A stretch of 64,000 nt of DNA from Paenibacillus faecalis (lineage in GTDB: Bacteria > Bacillota > Bacilli > Paenibacillales > Paenibacillaceae): positions 273 through 64,272 of the forward strand of contig NZ_LT985747.1 in NCBI RefSeq assembly GCF_900289175.1, in the 5' to 3' direction. Under the pieces are notes generated by a model that had not been told where the DNA came from, did not search any database, and saw nothing but the letters and a program-made list of their open reading frames with translations. The position numbers and the translations under genes are program-made. This document shows, one piece after another, positions 54,353-62,348 of the stretch. The number at the start of each line of letters is the position of its first letter. Positions within the stretch are counted from its first letter, which is position 1.

Positions 54353-54599
54353 TCATTCCTCTCCTTTTTCCTTTCACAGGTATTTTCCAGTGCTATAACG
54401 TTTTATCGACATTTATCCTATAGGTTGTTACCTTTTTGCACAAAAATAGGTATATCGAATTATTTCCATCTAAATCTTTATGACTAGTAAAATTTTCGAA
54501 ATTGAATGATTCTACTACAGTTTTAACTATGAAATTCCGATAAAAATGAAGTATCACGTTGTTACGTGACATAATACATATCGAGGAGAAGAATCGCAC

Positions 54600-55730
54600 A
54601 TGAAAAAAATCGCAACTTTAGTACTACTAGCGATGTTCACGCTAGTAACCCCGCTCTATGCCGCTTCCCCAGCAAAAATGCTGACCTATGTGGATAAGAG
54701 CAATCAATCCTTCATTCCAGTTGGATTGTTAAAAAGCTATGAAGGGATCAAAGTAGGCTACAACTCAGCTCAGAAAAAGATAACGATTACCAAGGGAGAG
54801 ACCGAGCTTATACTTTATGTCGGCAAACGCACGGCATATGTAAATGGAAGCAAATCAAGTTTGAAGGCTGCCCCTTTCCAATACAACGGGAATACATATG
54901 TACCGCTTCAATTCGTCAGCAAACATTTGAACTTAAATATTAAATGGGAGAAAAACACTTCGTCGGTCATCATCTCCGAAGGAGAGACAGCGAAACCTTT
55001 GCCTGTTCTATCAGGTTCTTTAATCTCGCCCAGCTCCAAACCGATCGTATCGGCACGTAAAACCTTTAAGGTCGGTTCGCGCACATTCCATACACAGATG
55101 CTTACCATCTCGCTGCTGCACCCTAAAGTGAAACTGGACGTTGCACTTGCCGGTAATAAAATAGGAAAAGTCGAACAACTGCGTAGCTTGGCCAAGCGTA
55201 ACAAAGCCGTCGCTGCCATCAATGGAACGTTTTTTGCAGCATACGCAAAAGGATCTTACAAACCACCTTTTGGTTATGTCGTTGGCTCTGGCAAGCTTTT
55301 AAATAACAGTCCAGGAGACCGGCGAACTGTGTTTACGTTTGACAACAATAACCTTGCTCAATTAGTCCCTGGACCGGAATTTAAGGATCACTTTACGGCA
55401 GGTAAATCGACAGGTGCTGTGCAAGCAGGTCCGCGATTAGTTGTTGACGGAAAAGTTTCTCTTAATGTGAAGAAAGAAGGTTTCCGAGATCCGAAAATTT
55501 TGACCGGCGCAGGCGCACGGAGCGCTCTTGGGATTACAAAAGATCACAAGCTCATTTTGCTGACAACGAGCGGAGCAACGATTCCCCAACTTGCTGAAAT
55601 CATGAAAAAAGCCGGTGCCTATCAGGCTATGAATTTGGACGGAGGCGCATCCAGCGGTCTTTACTATAACGGTTCTTATCTGACGACACCTGGACGTCCG
55701 ATCAGTAATGCAATTATCGTAAAATATTAA
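54600..55730 (+). CDS. Secreted phosphodiester glycosidase with CuAO-N domain
   Basis: 376 residues. Signal peptide MKKIATLVLLAMFTLVTPLYA. Residues 25-125 form a copper-amine-oxidase-N domain (FIPVGLLKSYEGIKVGYNSA, YVPLQFVSKHLNL). Residues 150-376 match the NAGPA/phosphodiester glycosidase domain: AAINGTFFAA, TGAVQAGPRLVVDGK, GAGARSALGITKDHKLIL and AMNLDGGASSGLYYNG. Homologues cleave GlcNAc-phosphodiesters; in bacteria, wall teichoic acid or exopolysaccharide linkages are possible substrates (inference). RBS GAGGAG. Confidence 0.88.
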   Translation: MKKIATLVLLAMFTLVTPLYAASPAKMLTYVDKSNQSFIPVGLLKSYEGIKVGYNSAQKKITITKGETELILYVGKRTAYVNGSKSSLKAAPFQYNGNTYVPLQFVSKHLNLNIKWEKNTSSVIISEGETAKPLPVLSGSLISPSSKPIVSARKTFKVGSRTFHTQMLTISLLHPKVKLDVALAGNKIGKVEQLRSLAKRNKAVAAINGTFFAAYAKGSYKPPFGYVVGSGKLLNNSPGDRRTVFTFDNNNLAQLVPGPEFKDHFTAGKSTGAVQAGPRLVVDGKVSLNVKKEGFRDPKILTGAGARSALGITKDHKLILLTTSGATIPQLAEIMKKAGAYQAMNLDGGASSGLYYNGSYLTTPGRPISNAIIVKY

Positions 55731-55759
55731 TACCCCATTATAAAGTCGTGATCACGCCA

Positions 55760-55807
55760 GAAGGGATGTCTCAAAAAGGTCGATTGACCTAGAGACATCC
55801 CTTCTGT
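55760..55807. terminator. Terminator between the glycosidase gene and pcp
   Basis: AAGGGATGTCTC..GGTCga and GACCtaGAGACATCCCTT form a long stem followed by CTGTCTG. The T-tract is weak on the plus strand. Confidence 0.65.
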
Positions 55808-55845
55808 CTGTTCCAAGACGTTCCTAGCAGGAATATTCCTTTCGA

Positions 55846-56490
55846 TCATTCAGTCGCTCTCATTTCCTGCACTTCATCGATTGTCGTCTGAATGATCATT
55901 TCCAGTCCTTTCAGCATCATTTCATGTGTCAACGTCGGCAGCGAAGGTTTGTCGACCGCCATTTCGGTCGATGCTGGAAAATGAACAAAACCGCCAAGCA
56001 TAGGCAACTGATGTATCCGGATATAATCCAGCACAGCATACATCGTATTATTGCAAATAAAGGTTCCCGCCGTGTTCGACATAGAAGCTGGTATCCCCTG
56101 TTCACGCATCCGCTCTACCATCTTGCGAGCAGGCAGTCGGGTAAACAGTCCATCAGGGCTTCCTGGCCGAATCAGCTCATCCTGCGGACGTGCCCCCCGA
56201 TTATCCGAATATGGAGCATCCGGTTCAATATCTTTCACATTCACAGCGATACGCTCTGGAGTAATCGATGTTCGCCCCGCAGCAACGCCGCAGGAAATGA
56301 CTGCATCCGGATGATATGATTCGATTTCTCGCAGAAGCAGTTCCGCACATTCGTCAAAATGTACAGGAAGCAATATTGTTTTTAACTCTGTATTTTCAAA
56401 AGGAATGTTGACTATATCCTCGATAAGACGCTCTGTTGGATTCAAGCTGCTGCCTCCAAAAGGTTCAAAGCCGGAAATTAAGATTTTCAT
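55846..56490 (-). CDS. pcp: Pyroglutamyl-peptidase I
   Basis: 214 residues from MKILISGFEPFGGSSLNPTE, behind GGAGG; the normal family length. A cysteine peptidase (C15) that removes N-terminal 5-oxoproline from peptides. The catalytic Glu is in ITPERIAVNV, Cys in NTAGTFICNNTMY and His in GGFVHFPAS. Last gene of an operon whose other products open free 5-oxoproline to glutamate, so the unit handles both release and use. Confidence 0.95.
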   Translation of the reverse strand: MKILISGFEPFGGSSLNPTERLIEDIVNIPFENTELKTILLPVHFDECAELLLREIESYHPDAVISCGVAAGRTSITPERIAVNVKDIEPDAPYSDNRGARPQDELIRPGSPDGLFTRLPARKMVERMREQGIPASMSNTAGTFICNNTMYAVLDYIRIHQLPMLGGFVHFPASTEMAVDKPSLPTLTHEMMLKGLEMIIQTTIDEVQEMRATE

Positions 56491-56545
56491 GCGAAAATAC
56501 CTCCAAATCATCTAGTTCTGGTTTATAGGAATGGATTGAGCACCC

Positions 56546-57304
56546 TTAAACTGCTTTCACTTCTACTCCTTCCGCCTCAAGCCGGGAACGAAGCAGAGAT
56601 GCAAATTGGCAAGCATGCGCTCCGTCTCCATGAATACATATCGTGTCCGCATGAATTGGTATTTTCTTGCCGGAAACAGTTTGAACTACCTTCTCCTTCA
56701 CCATGAGAAGTACCTGCTCCACCGCTTGGCTGGAATCGGTAATGAGCGCCCCTGGCAAGCGTCTTGAAGTTAATGTACCATCATCTTGATATGTTCGATC
56801 TGCGAACACTTCTTGCGCGGTTGATAATCCAAGCTGCTGACCGGCATGTATCAATTCGCTACCAGATAAACCAAACAGGATCAGACTGGAATCGATGGTA
56901 TGTACCGCAGTAGCGATAGCTTCCGCAAGCGCTCTGGAAGTCGCCGCCATATTATACAATGCACCGTGAGGCTTCACATGCCGCAACACGCCCCCTTCCT
57001 GCTTAACGAAAGCTTGCAGCGCTCCGATCTGGTAAGTGACCATATCATATGCCTCGTCGGGAGTAATATCGATGTTTCTTCTTCCGAAACCCGCCAGATC
57101 CGGCAGCCCAGGATGCGCCCCGACTGAAACTCCTCTGCTGAGCGCCTGTTTTACCGCTTTCCGCATAACTGTAGGGTCTCCGGCATGGAAACCGCAGGCT
57201 ATATTGGCTGAAGTAACATGACTCATCAGCTCTTCATCCACGCCTATGCGGTAAACACCAAAACTCTCGCCCATATCAGCATTTAGATCCACCTGCAGCA
57301 TCAT
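56546..57304 (-). CDS. pxpA: 5-oxoprolinase subunit PxpA (LamB/YcsF family)
   Basis: 252 residues. [11 protein letters not shown] at the N-terminus and [14 protein letters not shown] are the conserved acidic/His sites of this TIM-barrel-like family. With PxpB and PxpC it performs ATP-dependent cleavage of 5-oxoproline to glutamate. The start overlaps pxpC by about 29 nt and has AAGGAGG. Confidence 0.95.
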   Translation of the reverse strand: MMLQVDLNADMGESFGVYRIGVDEELMSHVTSANIACGFHAGDPTVMRKAVKQALSRGVSVGAHPGLPDLAGFGRRNIDITPDEAYDMVTYQIGALQAFVKQEGGVLRHVKPHGALYNMAATSRALAEAIATAVHTIDSSLILFGLSGSELIHAGQQLGLSTAQEVFADRTYQDDGTLTSRRLPGALITDSSQAVEQVLLMVKEKVVQTVSGKKIPIHADTICIHGDGAHACQFASLLRSRLEAEGVEVKAV

Positions 57305-58298
57305 ATTCCTCCTTTAGTTTTATATCGATCATTCTGGACAGAAGTCTTAGTTTTCGGCTTCGATCGATCAAAAGCGCTTCTGCCTCCTGTAATGTGATCT
57401 CGTTAAATCGTATGCAGCCTCCTGGCGGGACCTGAGCAACAAGCGGGATATCAACACTTGCCACTTGTGCAATTTTCGGATACCCTCCATGGGTTTGACA
57501 GTCTGCCATCAAAATAATAGGCTGACCGTCAGCTGGCACTTGAACAGTCCCCGGTGTCACCGCTTCGGATATATATTCTTTTGGAGTGCTTAAACGCAGC
57601 GGTGACCCCGACAGCCGATATCCCATCCGGTCTGATTGAGATGTCACCTGAAAAGTCTGATCAAACAGTGATCTCCTGCTTTCTGCATCAAAATCATCAA
57701 ACTGATTGCCCCGAATAACCCGAATGATCGGCTGATGATCATCTTTAAGAAATACGGCAGCTGGAATCGACCATTTTACGGAATAGAAAAAATCTCCTTT
57801 ATTCAACCGGGTTGCTGGAGCACTGAACCCTCCAGCTCTAACATCTAGAACATCTCCGGGCTGTAATGCTCTTCCGTGAAATCCTCCAATACCTGCGCGC
57901 AGATAAGTACTTCGGCTCCCCATCACTTCCGGCACATCCATCCCACCAGCAACAGCCAAATAAGCTCTACATCCGGAAACCGGTTTATGAAAAGTAAGCC
58001 TGCTGCCCTTACGAACGAACACCGGCCGCCACATCGGAACACTCACCCCCTCAATCGCAGGTGAAAAATCCGCGCCTGTAATCGCAACCCACTGATCTTG
58101 CCCGAACTCAGCAGTAAAGCCCGACCAAGTTAATTCCAGCGTTGCTTCATCCTCATGATTACCGACTAGCCAATTCGCTGTTCGATGAGAAATGTGATCC
58201 ATCGCTCCGGACACGCTAACCCCGAATTTCCCGTACCCGATTCTTCCTGAATCCTGAACGGTAGACAACAGTCCTGGTTTTATAACGGTTATACTCAT
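57276..58298 (-). CDS. pxpC: 5-oxoprolinase subunit PxpC (KipA-like carboxyltransferase family)
   Basis: 340 residues. [25 protein letters not shown] at the N-terminus (broken here as [15 protein letters not shown] and SVSGAMD) is the family signature; [10 protein letters not shown] and [13 protein letters not shown] are also conserved. Overlaps pxpB by 4 nt and pxpA by 29 nt. In Bacillus its homologue KipA/KipI modulates KinA, but the co-localised pxpA and pcp favour the 5-oxoprolinase role. Confidence 0.94.
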   Translation of the reverse strand: MSITVIKPGLLSTVQDSGRIGYGKFGVSVSGAMDHISHRTANWLVGNHEDEATLELTWSGFTAEFGQDQWVAITGADFSPAIEGVSVPMWRPVFVRKGSRLTFHKPVSGCRAYLAVAGGMDVPEVMGSRSTYLRAGIGGFHGRALQPGDVLDVRAGGFSAPATRLNKGDFFYSVKWSIPAAVFLKDDHQPIIRVIRGNQFDDFDAESRRSLFDQTFQVTSQSDRMGYRLSGSPLRLSTPKEYISEAVTPGTVQVPADGQPIILMADCQTHGGYPKIAQVASVDIPLVAQVPPGGCIRFNEITLQEAEALLIDRSRKLRLLSRMIDIKLKEEYDAAGGSKC

Positions 58299-59011
58299 GC
58301 GCCTCCACCTTTCAAGAACATGAACTCCATACGGTCTATTTGATAAAAACGTATATATTGCCCGCCTTGCAGTAGTGTTGGAGGATATTGATCTGGCAAA
58401 AACAATTCAAGCGGTGTCCGGCCGATAATCTGCCAACCGCCAGGTGTTTCAAGCGGGTAAATTCCCGTTTGATTTCCGGCTATACCAACGGACCCCGGGG
58501 GAACTTTAAGCGTTGGGGTCTTTTTTCGGGGAGCTGAGATGCGTTCAGACATTCCGCCGACGTAAGGAAAGCCGGGAGTAAAGCCAATAGCATAGATTAA
58601 ATAGTCTTTTCCACAGTGAATATCGACCACTTCTTCCGGTGTCAATCCGTTCAGAACAGCAACGGTTTCCAAGTCTGGACCGTATTCTCCGCCGTAACAT
58701 ACCGGAATATCGACAATAACAGGCGCTCGCTCCGTCTCAGGCTTCATCTCAGCCAACAATTCATTTAGAAGTGAACACACTGCTTCAAAGGAAGAGCGGG
58801 CACCCTGAACTTGAGGAAGCTTGAGCAAATCATAATGAATACTGACCGAGTTAAAAGAAGGGACGCATTCCTTAAATCCCGGAAACGGATTGTTTTCAAT
58901 ATGCATCGCCGCAGCGTAAACCTGGTGGTGGATCGACTCGCGGATCATATGACCGAACCGGATAAGCACAGCAGAATCACCTAAAGGAATCATGTCATGA
59001 TGCTTCTTCAT
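58295..59011 (-). CDS. pxpB: 5-oxoprolinase subunit PxpB (KipI-like)
   Basis: About 238 residues from MKKHHDMIPLGDSAVLIRFG, with AGGAGG upstream; a TTG at 59020 is less likely. IYAIGFTPGFPYVGGM and RKKTPTLKVPPGSVGIAGNQ are the family's conserved blocks. First gene of pxpB-pxpC-pxpA-pcp. Confidence 0.94.
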   Translation of the reverse strand: MKKHHDMIPLGDSAVLIRFGHMIRESIHHQVYAAAMHIENNPFPGFKECVPSFNSVSIHYDLLKLPQVQGARSSFEAVCSLLNELLAEMKPETERAPVIVDIPVCYGGEYGPDLETVAVLNGLTPEEVVDIHCGKDYLIYAIGFTPGFPYVGGMSERISAPRKKTPTLKVPPGSVGIAGNQTGIYPLETPGGWQIIGRTPLELFLPDQYPPTLLQGGQYIRFYQIDRMEFMFLKGGGA

Positions 59012-59196
59012 GCTGTCCAACCTCCTTCTTACAGCTCTGACTCATTCTATAAATCCATAATATCAAAGAAAAGGCGATTAGAAACATGAAATCATTCATT
59101 TTGAAATCCAACCAGAACGATGGACAGCTTGCATAATATTCCGCCAATTCGGGACACTAAACCTGTGTTGCAAGTTATTAAAGGAGGTGTCTGCAA

Positions 59197-59370
59197 ATGA
59201 GCAAATCCGATGCTAATAAACCATCGAAGTCCGAGGTATATACTACAAAGATGAACAAAATGCCTGTTCCAGGTGAAGGATTAGATGACACGGAATTTTC
59301 TGCTGAAGAATCGGCAGAGGTATTTATGAACAATCCGTCCTCAAAGAAGACTTCAAATGAGCAGCAATAA
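59197..59370 (+). CDS. Small acidic protein of 57 residues, unknown
   Basis: ATG follows an excellent AAAGGAGGTG. The product begins MSKSDANKPSKSEVYTTKMN and continues KMPVPGEGLDDTEFSAEESA; it is hydrophilic, lacks Cys and Trp, and has no membrane segment. It ends in TAA 17 nt before a terminator hairpin. The size, hydrophilicity and strong RBS recall small sporulation-associated proteins, but I do not recognise a family. Confidence 0.7.
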   Translation: MSKSDANKPSKSEVYTTKMNKMPVPGEGLDDTEFSAEESAEVFMNNPSSKKTSNEQQ

Positions 59371-59387
59371 TATAAAAAGAAAACAGT

Positions 59388-59435
59388 AAAGACCTCATGG
59401 TTCTTCTGAAGGCAGAAGGCCGTGAGGTCTTTTTC
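59388..59435 (+). terminator. Terminator of the 57-residue gene
   Basis: AAAGACCTCA and TGAGGTCTTT form the stem, followed by TTC. Confidence 0.75.
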
Positions 59436-59498
59436 AAATATAAAACCAACATGTTAAACTAATATAGTAGTGATCAAATGATATGGAGGAATATACAT

Positions 59499-60731
59499 AT
59501 GAGCGATTTTGAAACGATGTTGGAAAAATATGCAGAACTGGTGGTGAGGGTAGGGGTTAACATACAGCCCGGTCAAGTTTTGCTGGTGAACGCTCCGCTA
59601 GAGACCGTTGAACTTACCCGCCAGATCGTAAGTAAAGCATATGAAGCAGGCGCGAAATATGTTCAGGTCGATTGGGATGATGAAGCGATTACCCGGATTC
59701 GATATGAAAAAGCGCCGGATGACTCTTTCGCCTATTATCCGAAGTGGCAGGCTGACATGATGGAACAGCTGGCTGAAGGCGGGGGAGCCGTCCTTCATAT
59801 TAAAGTACCTGATCCGGAGTTGTTCCGCGGCATCGATTCGTCCAAAGTGTCAACCGCTGTTAAAGCTGCCGCCATAGCAAGAGAAACATACCAAGCCTAC
59901 GTAAGAAACAACAAAGTCAGCTGGTCTTTAATCAAAGCGCCAACCCGAGCTTGGGCGAACAAGGTTTATGCCGACCTGCCGGAAGAGCAGCGGATAGATG
60001 CAATGTGGGAAGCGGTATTCCAGATGAACCGGGTGAATACGGAAGATCCGGTTGCTGCATGGCAGAAACACATTGCGGAACTGAAGCAGCGTCAGGAATA
60101 TATGAATAACAAACGATATAAAAGCTTTCATTACCGCGCGCCAGGCACAGACCTGCACGTTGAAATGCCGGAAGGCTATCTCTGGCTTGGAGGCGGGGAC
60201 CATAACGAGTCCGGTGTGTATTTTGTCGCGAACATGCCTACAGAAGAAATCTACACCATGCCGCATCGTACAGGCGTCAATGGAACAGTAACCAGTACAC
60301 TTCCACTGAACTTGAATGGCAGATTGGTCGAAGGCATTACCTTTACGTTCAAAGACGGAAAAGTGGTTAAGTATGATGCAAAATCGGGGCGCGAGCATTT
60401 AACTACACTGCTTGAAACAGATGAAGGTGCTTCTTATCTAGGCGAGATGGCTCTCGTACCTTATGATTCCCCCATCTCCCGTTTGAACCGTGTGTTTTAC
60501 AATACTGGTGTGGATGAAAATGCCTCTTGCCATTTTGCACTGGGCAGCGCCTATCCGGTTAACATCGAAGGCGGGACCAAACTTTCCAAAGAAGAGCTGC
60601 TCGCAAAAGGCGCTAATGTCAGCTTAACACATGTTGATTTTATGATCGGTTCGGAAGAGCTTGAAATTGACGGTGAGCTGGCTGACGGCACGATTGAGCC
60701 AGTCTTTCGTAAAGGCAGATGGGCATACTAA
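59499..60731 (+). CDS. M29-family aminopeptidase (AmpS/AmpT type)
   Basis: 410 residues from MSDFETMLEKYAELVVRVGV, behind TGGAGG. A zinc/cobalt exopeptidase. Predicted metal ligands are in the EEIYTMPHRTGVNGTV motif, FYNTGVDENASCHFALGSAYP and LTHVDFMIGSEELEIDG, all conserved in thermophilic aminopeptidase T/AmpS. Releases N-terminal residues from peptides in the cytosol. Stand-alone with its own terminator. Confidence 0.94.
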   Translation: MSDFETMLEKYAELVVRVGVNIQPGQVLLVNAPLETVELTRQIVSKAYEAGAKYVQVDWDDEAITRIRYEKAPDDSFAYYPKWQADMMEQLAEGGGAVLHIKVPDPELFRGIDSSKVSTAVKAAAIARETYQAYVRNNKVSWSLIKAPTRAWANKVYADLPEEQRIDAMWEAVFQMNRVNTEDPVAAWQKHIAELKQRQEYMNNKRYKSFHYRAPGTDLHVEMPEGYLWLGGGDHNESGVYFVANMPTEEIYTMPHRTGVNGTVTSTLPLNLNGRLVEGITFTFKDGKVVKYDAKSGREHLTTLLETDEGASYLGEMALVPYDSPISRLNRVFYNTGVDENASCHFALGSAYPVNIEGGTKLSKEELLAKGANVSLTHVDFMIGSEELEIDGELADGTIEPVFRKGRWAY

Positions 60732-60776
60732 TGCTTTTTGTATAAAGAAACGTGTACAAAGACTAGTTTAAAAGCA

Positions 60777-60812
60777 AAGACCCCGCGACGAAATATCGCG
60801 GGGCCTTTTACG
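60777..60812 (+). terminator. Terminator of the M29 aminopeptidase gene
   Basis: GACCCCGCGA and TCGCGGGGCC form a GC-rich stem followed by TTTTA. Confidence 0.85.
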
Positions 60813-61134
60813 TGGGAAGCGGTAAATAAAATCGCAAATGACACAGATGACTATAATGTCCTGATTAATCCTTGAAGAAATCCTCCGATTTCTCCAGTCT
60901 TAGGTCGTCCATGGTGAATCAATCCCTTCGGAATAAACGACTAACGTTCATTTTGTTCCGGCCGACAATTGATAACAACCACTTCCCACTTGTTCTATAT
61001 TTACCCGATCATCCATTGGCTGAAACGGATGATCCTTAAGATGATCAATGTAAATTTCCACCATTCATTTATTTTCTCATAAAAGTTATACTGGCTATTA
61101 TAGGTTTGGCGATTAATGGCGAAAGGACAACATC
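60813..61134. other. Mostly gene-free stretch with one doubtful 38-residue ORF
   Basis: The only frame of note is on the minus strand, 61064 to 60948, starting MVEIYIDHLKDHPFQPMDD and ending GCYQLSAGTK. It has only a weak ribosome binding site and no recognised family, so it may be a fragment. The region also has to hold the plsC promoter; GAAAGGAC at about 61121 is its RBS. Confidence 0.35.
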
Positions 61135-61860
61135 ATGAAAATTATTCACACAATCTTTTGGTTTATTTACTTCTGGCTCTATTTAATTATGATGATTCCG
61201 GGTTTGTTTAAAGCAGCCTGGTTACAAAAGAAAGGGCGCATGGAAGAATATGATGCTTACATCTCCAAACATGTAGGAAGATGGGCGCGCTCATTGTTAA
61301 GAGCAGCCGGAGCGAAAGTTACTGTGCATGGAATGGAGCATATCCCGCAGGAAGCAGCCGTATTCGTATCTAATCATCAAGGAAATTTTGACGTACCAAT
61401 TATGCTGGGGCATATTGGTAAACCGAAAGCTCTGCTGGCCAAAGCGGAGCTGGCCAAGCTCCCTTTTATTCGAAAATGGATGAAACATTTACGATGCATT
61501 TTTATTGACCGGAACAATGTAAGACAAGCGATAAAAAGTCTAAATGAGGCAGGCAAGTTAGTAGAAAACAACTATTCAGTTGTTGTCTTTCCTGAAGGTA
61601 CAAGAAGCAAAAATGATGAGCTTGGGGAATTCAAGCCCGGTGCATTTCGGATCGCCGCAAAAACCGGAGTGCCGATTGTTCCGATTCGAATTCAAGGCTC
61701 TTACAAGCTGATGGAAGTTAACGGTTTTTGGATAAGCCCTGCCGATGTAACGGTTACCATCCTGCCACCTGTTCCAACCAAAGGATTGAGCAAAACAGAG
61801 ATTGCAGCTTTGCCTGATCAAGTAAAAGAACTTATTGCAGCAGCCAGCTATATAGAATAA
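61135..61860 (+). CDS. plsC: 1-acyl-sn-glycerol-3-phosphate acyltransferase
   Basis: 241 residues with N-terminal membrane anchor (IIHTIFWFIYFWLYLIMMIP). Acyltransferase motifs: VSNHQGNFDVPIML (H-x4-D), FIDRNNVRQAIKSL, VVFPEGTRSKNDEL (FPEGTRS) and VPIVPIRIQGS. Makes phosphatidic acid from lysophosphatidic acid in phospholipid synthesis. Confidence 0.93.
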   Translation: MKIIHTIFWFIYFWLYLIMMIPGLFKAAWLQKKGRMEEYDAYISKHVGRWARSLLRAAGAKVTVHGMEHIPQEAAVFVSNHQGNFDVPIMLGHIGKPKALLAKAELAKLPFIRKWMKHLRCIFIDRNNVRQAIKSLNEAGKLVENNYSVVVFPEGTRSKNDELGEFKPGAFRIAAKTGVPIVPIRIQGSYKLMEVNGFWISPADVTVTILPPVPTKGLSKTEIAALPDQVKELIAAASYIE

Positions 61861-61899
61861 GTTTGGTTCTCTTCTACATGTGGCTTCATTGAATGTACA

Positions 61900-61965
61900 A
61901 AAAAATCGCTCCTTTGTGAATGATGGTATGTCGCTTTCATTCTATCAAAAGGGCGATTTTTTTGC
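61900..61965. terminator. Terminator of plsC
   Basis: AAAAAATCGCtcCTTTTG-like arm pairs with CAAAAGGGCGATTTTTTT. T-runs on both strands. Confidence 0.7.
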
Positions 61966-61978
61966 GTTTAGAAAACAC

Positions 61979-62028
61979 AAAAAAGATGTCTCACAAGATC
62001 TAAGGATCTTGTGAGACATCTTTTTATA
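61979..62028 (-). terminator. Terminator of the tRNA pair
   Basis: AAAGATGTCTCACAAGATC and GATCTTGTGAGACATCTTT form a near-perfect 19-bp stem that follows the tRNA-Pro gene on the minus strand. Confidence 0.8.
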
Positions 62029-62031
62029 TAA

Positions 62032-62105
62032 TCGGGACGACACGATTTGAACATGCGACCCCCTGGTCCCAAACCAGGTGCTCTACCAAGCTGAGCTACG
62101 TCCCG
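62032..62105 (-). tRNA. tRNA-Pro (anticodon TGG)
   Basis: On the minus strand CGGGACG ... CGTCCCG forms the acceptor stem, AGCTCAGCTTGGTAGAGC the D arm, CCTGGTTTGGGACCAGG the anticodon arm with TGG, and a TTCAAAT T loop. CCA is not encoded. Lies downstream of tRNA-fMet in the same direction. Confidence 0.93.
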
Positions 62106-62115
62106 TTATTTTCTT

Positions 62116-62195
<80 letters not shown>

Positions 62196-62305
62196 CCATT
62201 AAAATAAAACCTGCATCATTTGAAGAACATACATATTCAATATTGCAGCAGGAACTATAATATATCATTTTTTCATCCTATTGAAAGTGATATTTTTAAC
62301 ACCAG

Positions 62306-62336
62306 CAGAAAAACACCAACCTTGTTTGGCTGGTGT
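62306..62336 (-). terminator. Terminator of the GH101 gene
   Basis: On the minus strand ACACCAGCC and GGTTGGTGT form a stem followed by TTTTTC. Confidence 0.75.
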
Positions 62337-62348
62337 CCAGGTACATCC

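Noticed and set aside
57276..59011. KipI/KipA sporulation-kinase inhibitor operon
   Set aside because: The same families form 5-oxoprolinase; linkage with pxpA and pcp supports the metabolic role.
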